This document shows positions 1-8,442 of a stretch of 64,000 nt of DNA, piece after piece. The notes below the pieces were generated by a model, which did not search any database, had not been told where the DNA came from, and saw only the letters and a program-made list of their open reading frames with translations. Origin of the DNA: Bacillus sp. BGMRC 2118 (GTDB taxonomy: Bacteria > Bacillota > Bacilli > Bacillales > SA4). The translations under genes were made by a program, and so were the position numbers. Where the stretch lies: NCBI GenBank assembly GCA_008364785.1, contig VTTJ01000004.1, positions 62,001 to 126,000 of the forward strand, given 5' to 3'. How positions within the stretch are numbered: position 1 is the stretch's first letter; each line of letters opens with the position of its first letter.

Positions 1-921
1 ATCCCTACAAAATGGATAAAGGATGATGAACTGCTCGTCATACCAGGTGTTGAGATTACATCTTCAAAAGGACACTTCAATGCACTAGGGTTAACAAAGT
101 GGGTTGACTGGCTCCCTTCTTCTCCTGATGGTGGAATGGAAACCGAAGAAGGCATGAACCGGGTTATTTCAGAAGTAAAGGAATCTGGAGCTATTTTTAG
201 TATTAATCACCCCATGTTAAAGCCTTGGGCGTGGGAATTCAATGATACAAAATTACGTGACATTGATACAATCGAAATTTGGAACGATCCAACGTATAAG
301 GATAATCCTGCCGCAACAGAAGAAGCGTTGAAGTTGTGGAATGAATTGTGGAATGACGGTTATCGCATTTATGGAATCGGAGGCTCAGATTCTCATCTAC
401 TTCCTACCGAAACATATCCGAATGCTGAACAACCATCCGTGATTGGTGATCCGGCTACGTATGTGTTAGCAGAAGAGCTTTCAGCAACATCTCTTTTACA
501 AGCTGTTCGTCAAGGAAAAACGTATGTCAGCCGTGGACCTGTATTAGATATAGAGATTATGGTGAACAATGAACCTGTCGATATGGGTGCTGACCTAACA
601 GACAGATCTGGAAATAACGGTATAGATATTAGCTACCTTGTCTCGTATCAAGATGTAAAAAGGCCATCTTCAATCACTTGGATTCAAGATGGGGCAGTAA
701 TTGCTAAGGATCCGATTTCTTCTACTGGACAGATACAAAGAAAGTTCTCGTGGTCACAGGCGATCACCACATGGCTACGTTTTGAGATTCGTGCTGAAGA
801 TGGTGAACTGTTAGCCTTTGGCAACCCCATTTTCCAAGGATCAAAAGAAACCACACTGCACACATGGAAAGATTTGATGAATCAAACATTTGGTAAAGAC
901 GACCCGGATGAGTTTATATAA
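1..921 (+). CDS. PHP-family (CehA/McbA-like) metallohydrolase, 3' part
   Basis: The frame is open from the first base, so the start lies upstream of the window. The visible part begins with a PHP-like core (LLVIPGVEITSSKGHFNALG), followed by FSINHPM and YGIGGSDSHLLP. Those His and Asp residues are the kind used as metal ligands in PHP phosphoesterases of the CehA/McbA type. The last ~100 residues look like a beta-sandwich that ends in FGNPIF, a common ending in this family. It is probably a metal-dependent phosphoester or ester hydrolase. The substrate cannot be told from sequence, and any signal peptide would be off-window. An internal ATG at 136 is not the true start because the PHP motif lies before it. 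Confidence 0.8.
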   Translation: MPTKWIKDDELLVIPGVEITSSKGHFNALGLTKWVDWLPSSPDGGMETEEGMNRVISEVKESGAIFSINHPMLKPWAWEFNDTKLRDIDTIEIWNDPTYKDNPAATEEALKLWNELWNDGYRIYGIGGSDSHLLPTETYPNAEQPSVIGDPATYVLAEELSATSLLQAVRQGKTYVSRGPVLDIEIMVNNEPVDMGADLTDRSGNNGIDISYLVSYQDVKRPSSITWIQDGAVIAKDPISSTGQIQRKFSWSQAITTWLRFEIRAEDGELLAFGNPIFQGSKETTLHTWKDLMNQTFGKDDPDEFI

Positions 922-1121
922 CTCTCCGGTTTTTTAATTCGGGGAATACAATATGAAGCTACTTAGATAACTAGGCTAGGGGGCTTCTAAGGTTATTGGC
1001 TGAAAAATATTGAATATTTGCCAACTTAGATTGTCTATTCGTCATAACCCCACTTTCATTTGTGAACCTTACTGAATTATATATTGGAATGGGTATGTTA
1101 TTGGGTAATTCCATACATTTT

Positions 1122-1309
1122 GGCTAATTTAGAAAAAAATTGTTGCTTTCTAGAAAAAATCCCAAAAGCTGGATTTTTACCTTAGTATCTAGTTCATACT
1201 TTACATAAAGTGAGTTTCTCTTTTCTAATCCAACCTCACTTTTCTCCTAAAACTGGTCGTACACTCAGAATAATTGTACTAAAAGCAAAAAAGTTTTAGA
1301 AAAGAGCCT
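1122..1309 (+). repeat. Dispersed ~170-190 bp intergenic repeat, copy 1
   Basis: Shares a long alignable block with 8847-9031 and 26067-26233 (AATCCCAAAA..CCGGATTTTTAC.., TCTTTTCTAATCCAACCTCA, AAAGAGCC end). The left end starts GGCT and the right end is GAAAAGAGCC, so the ends are roughly inverted repeats (AGGCTnTTTTC), as in a small non-autonomous element. The left end of this copy is the most diverged. The rest of the 922-1363 spacer shows no gene. Confidence 0.7.
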
Positions 1310-1324
1310 TTTTTAGAAAATGAA

Positions 1325-1357
1325 AATAAAAAATCCCTGCCACAATGACAGGGATTT
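1325..1357 (-). terminator. Intrinsic terminator of the 1364-2977 gene
   Basis: A perfect 9-bp stem (AAATCCCTG / CAGGGATTT) with a 9-nt loop lies just past the stop codon. On the minus strand it is followed by a T-rich tract. Confidence 0.85.
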
Positions 1358-1363
1358 AAACAA

Positions 1364-2977
1364 TTAAAAGCTTATCATCTTTAACTCTGTACCTTCTACA
1401 TAAATAAATTGTCTCTTTTTTATATCAAGTGATTGCACTTGTAACTGATAATAGTCATATGAATCTTCAAATGTCTCAATGGTTGTTAGTAGGTTTCCAC
1501 TAAAATCATAGACACCTAAGGTTCCAGCATACGTGTCATAATCACCTACTAATGCAACAAACTGTTGCTTTTCCACATCCACATCCAGAATCTCCGGATA
1601 ACCATTTAACGTTTCATAAAGATTGTTCACAGGTACACTTGCAACTGTTTTTGTATTTTCGTCATAGAAGTAATGATTGTCATCTTCCCAGCTTTGTACA
1701 TAGATACCGTTCTCTGTTACATAATAATTTCCTCCATCACATCCACTCATTCCGTAAAGGTCTGCCGGGATAGAAGAAAGTGTTACAAGTCCTTGACCAT
1801 TAAGATCCATGGTATGAAGCTGTTTCTCTTTCGTAAAATAAATCATATTCTCTTTTACCCAGAAGTTATCAATTCCTGCGTTTAATGTTGTCTTTTCTTT
1901 TGTATGAACGTTCATTTTAATTAGCGTAAAGTTACCGAAACCTCTATTTTCGATTTTTGCATAGTAAATATAATCACCAGATACAAAGAACTGATCCTTG
2001 TTGATAGACGAGATTTTGTCACTTGTTAACAATGTAACGGTTCCGGAAACATCCATTTTATATAATTCAAGGATATCAGCAAATCCGCCTCCACAACCTC
2101 CAGCATATTCACCCGAAAAGAGGAATTTTGTAAAATAAACATCACTTCCTTCTGCCTGAACAAATTGTATCGGGTTGTTCTTATTTCCCCATTGATCATA
2201 AGAAGTAGCTTCTTGACCACGTACCGTATAATAATTTAAATCCTCCAGAGTAATTGGTGGATTATTCGTGTAAGCCAACTCATACACTTTTTCTTCTAAC
2301 AAAAGCATACTTGCTCCATCGGATGTATATTTGTAAATACCAGGCTTGTTCGACTCTGTACCAGATACGGCATAATACTGAGCGTCTCCGGAATCCATGA
2401 CTGCATCTGGATCCCAAACTCCACTTCGATCTAGGTAGTACCATGCACCTCCGTCTTGAATCCAACCAGTCTGCATATCTCCATTGCTGCTTAAATAATA
2501 CCAAGTGCCTCTATCATTGACCCAGCCAGTTTGCATTGCACCTGAGCTAGTAAAGTAATACCAAGCATTGGATATTTTAGCCCACCCTGTTTGCATGGCT
2601 CCACTGCTTTTTAAGAAGTACCAAGTTGAACCACTTTTTATCCAACTTGTCTGCATCGCACCACTTTTAGACATGTAATACCAGTTGCCTCCATTATAGA
2701 CCCAGCCGGTTTGCATTGCCCCAGATTGATTGAAATAGTACCAGGCTCCTGTAAACACCCAGCCCGTTTTCATGTTTCCATTTGCATCAAAGAAATACCA
2801 CGTACCACCGTAAGGAAGCCATCCTGTTTGCAATGCACCGTTTGCATTATAATAAGACCAATTCCCATTGCTATGTATCCATTTATTTGAAGTACTTGCC
2901 TCTGTTGTGTTTGAAAAACTTGTAACTAGTAATAAGACTGTTAACAGAACAGTCATCAATTTATTTTTGCTCACCAA
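1364..2977 (-). CDS. Exported CW-repeat protein with C-terminal propeller-like domain
   Basis: The 537-residue protein has an N-terminal signal peptide (hydrophobic stretch at about 8-22). Eight tandem CW repeats follow (about 33-193; WYY, SGAMQTGW pattern), like those that bind choline or glucan in Gram-positive surface proteins. A ~340-residue C-terminal region has repeated Tyr/Phe/Ile-rich strands (DGASMLLLE, NKDQFFVSGDYIYYAK) resembling DUF5050/beta-propeller sensor domains. The predicted start is TTG at 2977, seven bases after GGAGG; GTG at 2974 is an alternative. It is likely bound to the cell wall by the repeats with the propeller exposed. The ligand is unknown. It lies next to a decayed gene of the same family. 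Confidence 0.85.
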   Translation of the reverse strand: MVSKNKLMTVLLTVLLLVTSFSNTTEASTSNKWIHSNGNWSYYNANGALQTGWLPYGGTWYFFDANGNMKTGWVFTGAWYYFNQSGAMQTGWVYNGGNWYYMSKSGAMQTSWIKSGSTWYFLKSSGAMQTGWAKISNAWYYFTSSGAMQTGWVNDRGTWYYLSSNGDMQTGWIQDGGAWYYLDRSGVWDPDAVMDSGDAQYYAVSGTESNKPGIYKYTSDGASMLLLEEKVYELAYTNNPPITLEDLNYYTVRGQEATSYDQWGNKNNPIQFVQAEGSDVYFTKFLFSGEYAGGCGGGFADILELYKMDVSGTVTLLTSDKISSINKDQFFVSGDYIYYAKIENRGFGNFTLIKMNVHTKEKTTLNAGIDNFWVKENMIYFTKEKQLHTMDLNGQGLVTLSSIPADLYGMSGCDGGNYYVTENGIYVQSWEDDNHYFYDENTKTVASVPVNNLYETLNGYPEILDVDVEKQQFVALVGDYDTYAGTLGVYDFSGNLLTTIETFEDSYDYYQLQVQSLDIKKRQFIYVEGTELKMISF

Positions 2978-3000
2978 CGTAATCCCTCCATACCTAACTT

Positions 3001-3363
3001 TTATCGTATTGATCCATTCTCACATCTTCCATACATTGTTGGAAGCACTCTCCTAGCCCCATTATCAAAGAAGTAAGTAACACCATCTATTGTTGTCCAC
3101 TCCTGATACATACCCCCACTCTCGTTTAATACCATGTCCATCATATATCCAAACGCTTTGCATGACACCTTTGGAGTCGAAGTAATACCAAGTTGAACTT
3201 AGAGAAAGCCAGCCTTTATGTATGATTCCGTTGCTATTATAGAAATACCAGTTGTCGTTTTTATTAACCCATTCCTGTGAATAAGCAGAGGCTGTGCTTG
3301 TATTTATTGATAAAAGCCAACAAAGCAGATCATAGTAAGAGTTAACTTCCACAGCTTCCTCAT
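3001..3363 (-). pseudogene. Frameshifted small CW-repeat exoprotein
   Basis: An ATG at 3363 with AAGGA upstream opens a signal peptide (MRKLWKLTLTMICFVGF). The frame then breaks and the next frame continues with STASAYSQEWV and CW repeats (NWYFYNSNG, TWYYFDSKGVMQ). A second shift near 3145 leads into a third frame (VLNESGGMYQEW, DGVTYFFDNGA) that ends at 3001. Restoring both shifts would give a ~115-residue exported protein with three or four CW repeats. The fragments add up to a recognisable gene, so decay is much more likely than chance. A sequencing error is possible but two separate shifts make it less likely. Confidence 0.75.
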
Positions 3364-3964
3364 TTTTTCTTTTTCCTTGAATTCTATGAAACTATGAAAA
3401 CACGATTCCCTTTGAAGCCTTTCAAGCAATAAGCAGGCACTTTCTAGCTTGAATATCTCAGGTTTTACTTCATTTGATAATGAGCAACTTTCTAATATGG
3501 CTTTTTGTTATTTTCATGCATCAGTCCTCCTAAGTCTTTTTTAACTAGTAAATAATACCATAAAAATAATTTCCCTGTAACATTTACTAGTATAATTGAC
3601 TCACAATATAGTATAGAACACACCCCTGAATCATCCTAAAATTTTACAAATATAACTTCGTATTGCTATAATTTAAACAAACGTTTGATTAGAAATTTAA
3701 TAGATTGTTGCTACGTCTATGCTGATTTGAAAATTCAAAAATTATCTTTCTTGTAAAGTCGAGAATCATTATTCGACTATAGATTTCTAAGGGTTTTTAA
3801 AATCATGTAACCTTTTCCACACTCTTCTCGTCAAATTATTGCTAAAACTTACTAGCTTCTGACTGATTGACTGTACAGTTGCGAACTGATAAATTAGATT
3901 CTTAGATTCAATGAAAAAAGAAAACAAATTTTAATTTCAATAACTATAGATTGGGGCTGAAAAG
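3364..3964. other. Long AT-rich spacer
   Basis: No credible gene was seen. On the minus strand near 3530 there is a strong AGGAGG followed by a 14-codon frame (MKITKSHIRK), which may be the stump of another lost exported protein. The promoter of the LCP gene should lie at the right end. Confidence 0.4.
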
Positions 3965-4903
3965 ATGGCCAAGAATACAAAAAAATGGTTGTGGATGACA
4001 GGTAGTACAGTTGGAGCAATAATTATAGGGACTTCTGTATATGCATACTCCCTATACAATTCAGCACAAACTGCTGTGAATAACATGTATGAAGAACCGA
4101 CACGTGAGGTTTCCGAAAAGCGAATTGATAAGATTGAATACCAGGAAAAAGATCCGATCTCTTTCTTAATTTTAGGTGTTGATGAACGAGAAAATGACCG
4201 CGGTCGCTCTGATACGATGGTTGTCATGACTGTTAATCCAGAGAAGAAATCTATGCAAATGGTAAGTATCCCTCGTGACACGCGAACAGAGATTGTTGGG
4301 AAAGGCATCCAAGATAAAATCAATCATGCCTACGCCTTCGGTGGTACAGACATGGCAGTGGCAACCGTTGAGAACTTCCTTGATATACCTATTGATCATT
4401 ATATAAAAGTAAATATGGAAAGCTTTCAGGAAATTGTAAATGCTGTTGGTGGTGTAAAAGTTAACAACACGTTTGCATTTGATTATGATGGTGTTTCGTA
4501 TCCAAAAGGTGAAATTGAATTAAATGGAGAAGAGGCACTGAAATATTCCCGCATGCGCTATGATGACCCGAACGGTGACTTTGGTCGCCAAGATCGTCAA
4601 AGACAAATTATTATGGGTGTAATTGAAAAGGGAGCTAGTCTATCATCGTTAGGTAAATATAAGGATCTATTAGCTATTCTTGGAGAAAACATGAAAACAG
4701 ACTTAACATTTGATCAGATTATTGAAATTCAAGCGAACTATAAAGAAGCTCGTCATAACTTAGAACAATTTCAAGTTGCTGGAACAGGTACGAAAATTAA
4801 TAAAATCTACTATCTTTCTGTTCCAGAGGATGAAAGAATAGCATTATCACAAAAATTGAAAGACCACTTAAATTTAAACCAAGTTGCTCAAGCTACTCAT
4901 TAA
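3965..4903 (+). CDS. LCP (LytR-CpsA-Psr) family wall glycopolymer ligase
   Basis: This 312-residue type II membrane protein has one N-terminal membrane segment (about 9-29), then the LCP catalytic domain (about 58-215). Family signatures are FLILGVDERE, GRSDTMVV, SIPRDTRTEI, INHAYAFGG, and the Arg pair RMRYDDPNGDFGRQDRQRQI. LCP enzymes sit outside the membrane and transfer undecaprenyl-linked wall teichoic acid or similar polymers to peptidoglycan. The length and layout match LytR/TagU-type proteins. I cannot say which paralog it is, so no symbol is given. It is transcribed alone, with a terminator directly after it. An LCP enzyme fits a region rich in wall-binding proteins. Confidence 0.92.
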   Translation: MAKNTKKWLWMTGSTVGAIIIGTSVYAYSLYNSAQTAVNNMYEEPTREVSEKRIDKIEYQEKDPISFLILGVDERENDRGRSDTMVVMTVNPEKKSMQMVSIPRDTRTEIVGKGIQDKINHAYAFGGTDMAVATVENFLDIPIDHYIKVNMESFQEIVNAVGGVKVNNTFAFDYDGVSYPKGEIELNGEEALKYSRMRYDDPNGDFGRQDRQRQIIMGVIEKGASLSSLGKYKDLLAILGENMKTDLTFDQIIEIQANYKEARHNLEQFQVAGTGTKINKIYYLSVPEDERIALSQKLKDHLNLNQVAQATH

Positions 4904-4906
4904 TAT

Positions 4907-4949
4907 TGAAAATAGTCACACAGATTTAAGAACTGTGTGACTATTTTCA
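4907..4949 (+). terminator. Terminator of the LCP gene
   Basis: A 17-bp stem (TGAAAATAGTCACACAG and its complement) with a 9-nt loop. It ends in a TTTTCA-rich arm rather than a long T tract. Confidence 0.75.
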
Positions 4950-5043
4950 TATGTACATAAACTTTCTTAGATAAAAAGTCCTACCATCGACAAATTGTGA
5001 CATGTTTTTCGGTTTTCACATGTTATATTACAATTGTAAGAGG

Positions 5044-5122
5044 ACAAAGGCACACCCACTGAAAAGTGGAGTCGCAAAGCTAAAGGGGCTACAGTCAATT
5101 TGATATGCCAGCCAGCTACCCC
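5044..5122 (+). promoter_or_regulatory. GEMM-I cyclic di-GMP riboswitch, copy 1
   Basis: The segment has the GEMM-I layout: GGCACACC, a stem CCACT-GAAA-AGTGG capped by the GAAA tetraloop, the near-invariant TCGCAAAGC, then GGGGCTACAG and GCCAGCTACC closing the second helix. It lies 28 bases upstream of a 42-codon gene with a strong ribosome binding site. The G before CAnA is kept in all three copies here. If I have placed it correctly, that base is the specificity position that favours c-di-GMP over cGAMP. The stretch CAGCTACCCC could pair with GAGGGGGCT, which contains the Shine-Dalgarno of the downstream gene. Confidence 0.85.
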
Positions 5123-5149
5123 ATCAGAAATTTTGAGGGGGCTAAAAAA

Positions 5150-5278
5150 ATGCCATATTATTCATTTAAAGAGGTATGGACACCATTAAGTCTATTTCGT
5201 ATTCGATTCTTCAAATGTCAAGAGTCCGGACATCTCTTCATGAAAGTCGGAGAAGGTAGACGAAAGCAACTATTTTAA
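5150..5278 (+). CDS. 42-residue protein under a c-di-GMP riboswitch, paralog 1
   Basis: The frame MPYYSFKEVWTPLSLFRIRF.. runs 42 codons, with GAGGGGG eight bases before ATG. A second gene at 7704-7832 encodes a protein identical at 31 of 42 positions. Ten of the eleven changes are conservative (V/I, S/T, L/V, R/K, M/I, E/D) and many codons differ only at the third base, which shows selection on the protein. It is rich in aromatic and basic residues, has a single Cys (FFKC) and no signal peptide or clear membrane span. A riboswitch precedes it and a terminator follows, so it is a single-gene unit. I do not recognise the family and the function is unknown. Confidence 0.85.
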   Translation: MPYYSFKEVWTPLSLFRIRFFKCQESGHLFMKVGEGRRKQLF

Positions 5279-5318
5279 TACATAATGGTTTGACCATATT
5301 CATTCGAAACAATTTGTT

Positions 5319-5346
5319 AAGCTCCTATATAAGGAGCTTTTTTTTG
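5319..5346 (+). terminator. Terminator of the 42-residue gene
   Basis: The stem AAGCTCCT / AGGAGCTT is followed by a run of T. Confidence 0.85.
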
Positions 5347-5351
5347 CAATT

Positions 5352-5391
5352 AAAAAGAGCCGGCTTGCATATGCAAGTCGACTCTTTTTTT
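5352..5391. terminator. Bidirectional terminator between convergent genes
   Basis: A long hairpin (AAAGAG..GGCTTGCATATGCAAG..CTCTTT) with A and T runs on both sides. It mainly serves the minus-strand gene that ends at 5396. Confidence 0.8.
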
Positions 5392-5395
5392 GGTA

Positions 5396-6505
5396 TTAAC
5401 GAACCCAAACTCCGTTAGGGTCTAATTGGTAGTTACCGATTTTAGTACTGTGCGCCATAACTCCAGTATTGTAGAAATAGTACCACTTCTTGCCTACTAG
5501 CTTCCAACCTGTAACCATGTCACCTGATTGGTTTAAGAAGTACCATTGTTTTCCTTGGTGTAACCAACCAGTTTGCATCACACCATTAGCACCTAGGTAG
5601 TACCAGTTTTTCCCTGATAGTGCCCATTTGCTGCTGAACATTTTTCCATCAGCACCTAGATAGTACCAGTAAGCGCCATCTTTTTTCCAAGCGTTTTTAG
5701 TAGGTTGTCCTTTTGCATCAGCAAAGTAGTAGTGGTTATCTGCTGATACCCAAGCGTTTGTTACCATAGCACCACTAGTACCTAGTATATATCCGCCAAC
5801 AAGTGTATTGTGCTTCATATTACCATTAATTAGGTCTAAGAAATACCATTTACCATCAACTTTCTGCCAACCTGTTAGCATTTCACCTGTAGTTTTATCT
5901 AGTAAATACCATTGATTGTTATATAAGATCCATCCAGTAACTTTGTTTCCATAATCATCAAAGAAATACCACTTACCATCTACTTTTACCCAACCGCCTG
6001 CTTCTACAGAAAGAGAGAAATCTTCAGTTGATCCATCCGTATATGTAGCAGTTACTTCAGCATAAGCGAGGTTCTCATATCCATAGCGTAATAGCTCACG
6101 TAGGATGGCAACAGATACACCGTCTTGTCCGTTATCGTGCTCACCTAATACATCTGATACGATGTATTCTGCTTTGTTGTTCACTACTGTAAGCTGTTGA
6201 TCCCAGTTAAGTTCTCCTACAGCCCAGTCTGTTACATCATCAAAGAAATCAAATGTTACAGATTCTACTCCCTCTGGAGTTGTAACCGAAATTTTTGTCA
6301 CCTTATCTGTTTCTTCAATTCCGTATTGCATTACGTATTGATCTAGGTTCCATGCAAAATGATTGCTTGTGTTAGCTAGTGGATACTCTTCTCCACCAAT
6401 CGTCACAGTTGCATTATATACAGATGCTGCTTGTGTCACTTGTTGTGGCAAAAACGCTAGTAATAACACAAATGCTAGACTAAAAAATGATAGTTTCGCT
6501 TTCAT
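5396..6505 (-). CDS. Exported CW-repeat protein with unknown N-terminal domain
   Basis: The 369-residue protein has a signal peptide (residues 1-26, ending TQAAS). A ~140-residue domain follows (VTIGGEEYPL.., GEHDNGQDGVSVAILREL, YTDGSTEDFSLSVEAGG) that I do not recognise. About eight CW repeats fill residues 170-369. The ending is the usual repeat-family terminus (GNYQLDPNGVWVR). The repeats probably attach the protein to the wall and the N-terminal beta-rich domain carries the specific function. ATG at 6505 has a GGAGGAAAG-like site upstream. It is a single gene with a terminator at 5352-5391. The next gene on this strand starts 131 bases upstream with no clear link. Confidence 0.85.
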   Translation of the reverse strand: MKAKLSFFSLAFVLLLAFLPQQVTQAASVYNATVTIGGEEYPLANTSNHFAWNLDQYVMQYGIEETDKVTKISVTTPEGVESVTFDFFDDVTDWAVGELNWDQQLTVVNNKAEYIVSDVLGEHDNGQDGVSVAILRELLRYGYENLAYAEVTATYTDGSTEDFSLSVEAGGWVKVDGKWYFFDDYGNKVTGWILYNNQWYLLDKTTGEMLTGWQKVDGKWYFLDLINGNMKHNTLVGGYILGTSGAMVTNAWVSADNHYYFADAKGQPTKNAWKKDGAYWYYLGADGKMFSSKWALSGKNWYYLGANGVMQTGWLHQGKQWYFLNQSGDMVTGWKLVGKKWYYFYNTGVMAHSTKIGNYQLDPNGVWVR

Positions 6506-6636
6506 GACTTTCCTCCTATTGTTCTCTTAAACTAAGAATTTATACCCAGACATTGGGCACCATTCTTTCATTCTATAATAATTTGATATAAAGTTACAAT
6601 GTTTTTGTCAAAAAATGAAAAAACTAGGAATGAAAT

Positions 6637-7326
6637 CTAATTCAGTTGTGCGAGAGCCTTATCTAATATGGATTTTCTTTGCGCTTTTTTTGTTTGTTCA
6701 TACTTACTTTTAAATGAGTCCGCCTGGCTTGCTTTATACCCATTTTCCTTTAGTTCACTTACTAACGCATTATAGACAATTGTAAATGCTTCATCTGTAT
6801 TGGCTTCCATCCGACTCGCAGCAGCAGAATACTTGTTATAAAAATACCAATACGAAATTTCCTCTTTGTTATTCTTTTTCTCCTTATACTCACCTGCAGC
6901 CGTATTCACTAAACTATCAAGCTTAGAATTGGCTTGCGCCTCTAAACTCTCAAATGCAGGCTCGTATTTCGCAAGAATGGATTCAACTGTAATCTTAGTC
7001 GTTTGACTAGCTGATTCTCCCATTTTCTTGGTCTTCTTTGGTTGAGTCGATTGACTCGTATTTTTATCTGTCGACTTCTCTTCACTTGACTGAACTACAC
7101 TTGTCTCATCACTAGTTGCCTCAGTCTCTGCTTGAACAGCTTCCATCGCTTCCTCTACCGTTTCCTCATCTAGAGGTAAATCTATTTTATATTCACTAGA
7201 GGCAATGGAATCAAGTTCCGGATCCTCCACGTTATATTCCTTTACTTCCGTAAAATAATAAAAACTACCAGCACCACACACAATGAACACCAAAAGCAAA
7301 CTACCGATTATCTTCCACTTTCTCAT
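6637..7326 (-). CDS. Membrane-anchored protein of unknown function
   Basis: The chosen start at 7326 has GAGGAG seven bases upstream and puts a membrane segment right at the N-terminus (KIIGSLLLVFIVCGAGSFYYF). An earlier in-frame start adds 33 polar residues and is less likely. The 229-residue product has an acidic, Ser/Thr/Glu-rich linker (about 45-105), then a helical domain (VESILAKYEPAFESLEAQAN..). The C-terminal part is probably outside the membrane. The protein is not recognised. Convergent transcription from the riboswitch genes on either side marks it as its own unit. Confidence 0.7.
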   Translation of the reverse strand: MRKWKIIGSLLLVFIVCGAGSFYYFTEVKEYNVEDPELDSIASSEYKIDLPLDEETVEEAMEAVQAETEATSDETSVVQSSEEKSTDKNTSQSTQPKKTKKMGESASQTTKITVESILAKYEPAFESLEAQANSKLDSLVNTAAGEYKEKKNNKEEISYWYFYNKYSAAASRMEANTDEAFTIVYNALVSELKENGYKASQADSFKSKYEQTKKAQRKSILDKALAQLN

Positions 7327-7601
7327 ACTACAACTCCTCATTAACAAACTAGAGTAATAGTACCACATATCCCATTCATTTAAGAGACTTTTTTTGTGTG
7401 AAACATGGTTGTTTTGAGATTTCACGGTTCGGCTGAGTTAGAGGACTTCGCAGCTATCTTTGAGGTAGTAGAATTTGTCTGTCCAGTCATCACTTATCAC
7501 AAAGACATCCATGGGGATTTACAAAAACAAACAAAAATATTTTGAAAAATCCAAATTTCGACAAAGTTTTCTAACATGTTGTGATATATTTCTATTGAAG
7601 A

Positions 7602-7680
7602 AATGGCACAACCACTGAAAAGTGGCTTCGCAAAGCTACAGGGGCTACAGTCTAGTTAGATATGCCAGCCAGCTACCTAT
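7602..7680 (+). promoter_or_regulatory. GEMM-I cyclic di-GMP riboswitch, copy 2
   Basis: Same architecture as the copy at 5044: GGCACAACCACTGAAAAGTG, TTCGCAAAGC, GGGGCTACAG, GCCAGCTACC. It lies just before the second 42-residue gene. A TGTGATATATT stretch at about 7581-7591 could be an extended -10 element, but no convincing -35 was found. Confidence 0.85.
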
Positions 7681-7703
7681 TTATTTTTCGAGGTGTAAAG
7701 GTC

Positions 7704-7832
7704 ATGCCTTATTATTCATTTAAAGAAATATGGACTCCATTGACAGTATTCAAAATTCGCTTTTTCAAATGCATAGAAACCGGGCACCTATTCATCAAAG
7801 TCGCTGACGGTAAACGAAAGCAAGTATTTTAA
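7704..7832 (+). CDS. 42-residue protein under a c-di-GMP riboswitch, paralog 2
   Basis: This is the paralog of 5150-5278 (MPYYSFKEIWTPLTVFKIRF.., 74% identical, same length, no gaps). The Shine-Dalgarno is GAGGTG eight bases before the ATG. The C-terminal half FFKCIETGHLFIKV and the ending RKQVF are almost the same as in the first copy. Riboswitch, gene and terminator are all duplicated as one cassette, 2.5 kb apart in the same direction. Function unknown; most likely an intracellular effector whose level follows c-di-GMP. Confidence 0.85.
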   Translation: MPYYSFKEIWTPLTVFKIRFFKCIETGHLFIKVADGKRKQVF

Positions 7833-7850
7833 TGTAACTCTACATACGTT

Positions 7851-7879
7851 GAAGTTCTCTAACGAGAGCTTCTTTTTTT
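7851..7879 (+). terminator. Terminator of the second 42-residue gene
   Basis: Stem GAAGTTCTCT / AGAGCTTC with an AACG loop, followed by seven T. Confidence 0.8.
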
Positions 7880-8033
7880 ATGACTCTTTTCGTAAATAGT
7901 GTTGCTATTATTGAAACGAAGTCATGTGTACAGCTCATTCTAGAGTAACTATTCATTCTGAAATCATTGTGATCCTCGTGTACTAGTCCGATCCGAAAAA
8001 AAGCAGTCTCTGTAAAAAAGCTTTCTTAGATCC

Positions 8034-8067
8034 AAAAAAGAGAGGAGTATAATGGTTTACTCCTCTC
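8034..8067 (-). terminator. Minus-strand terminator
   Basis: A perfect 10-bp stem (GAGAGGAGTA / TACTCCTCTC) followed on the minus strand by CTTTTTTGG. It marks the end of a minus-strand unit whose only candidate gene is the decayed frame at 8106-8338. Confidence 0.75.
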
Positions 8068-8105
8068 CCTACCTATTCATCTATTTTTCTAAAGCTTGTT
8101 CTCCA

Positions 8106-8338
8106 CTAACCACGAAGCTCATATTTCTCTAAGTTATACGTCGCTGATATCCTATCAAAAAAAACGTTTTTCTGGTTTCGGTTTCGTTGAATCAAATTTA
8201 TAATAATCTGGACCAATAGATGAACCCTTCATACTAAGTAATTCAGCATCCACCATTTAACGCAATACCTGCAGTTTACAATGCAGCTCCTGTACATCCT
8301 CGAACAATAGGTCCACTGCATACACTTTTCTCTCCTCC
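8106..8338 (-). pseudogene. Possible decayed small gene
   Basis: A strong AAAGGAGG site lies near 8335 and a terminator follows at 8034-8067, but no single frame is open. Pieces in different frames read as protein-like: CSGPIVRGCTGAAL, stop, TAGIALNGGC; then MKGSSIGPDYYKFDSTKPKP; then ISATYNLEKYELRG before a stop at 8106. Together they suggest a broken gene of ~75 codons with one stop and two shifts. The family is not recognised. It could also be chance. Confidence 0.35.
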
Positions 8339-8442
8339 TTTGAAACAACTATTATGGAATAGTCAAATCTCTTTTATGTCACTATCCCCCACGTTTACCC
8401 CCACTCCCCCTTGCCCATACTGAAGACTAGGGTGATGTATGT

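Noticed and set aside
4990..5040. Promoters for riboswitch copies 1 and 2
   Set aside because: TATATT-type -10 candidates exist, but no -35 at a proper distance was found, so no promoter was listed.
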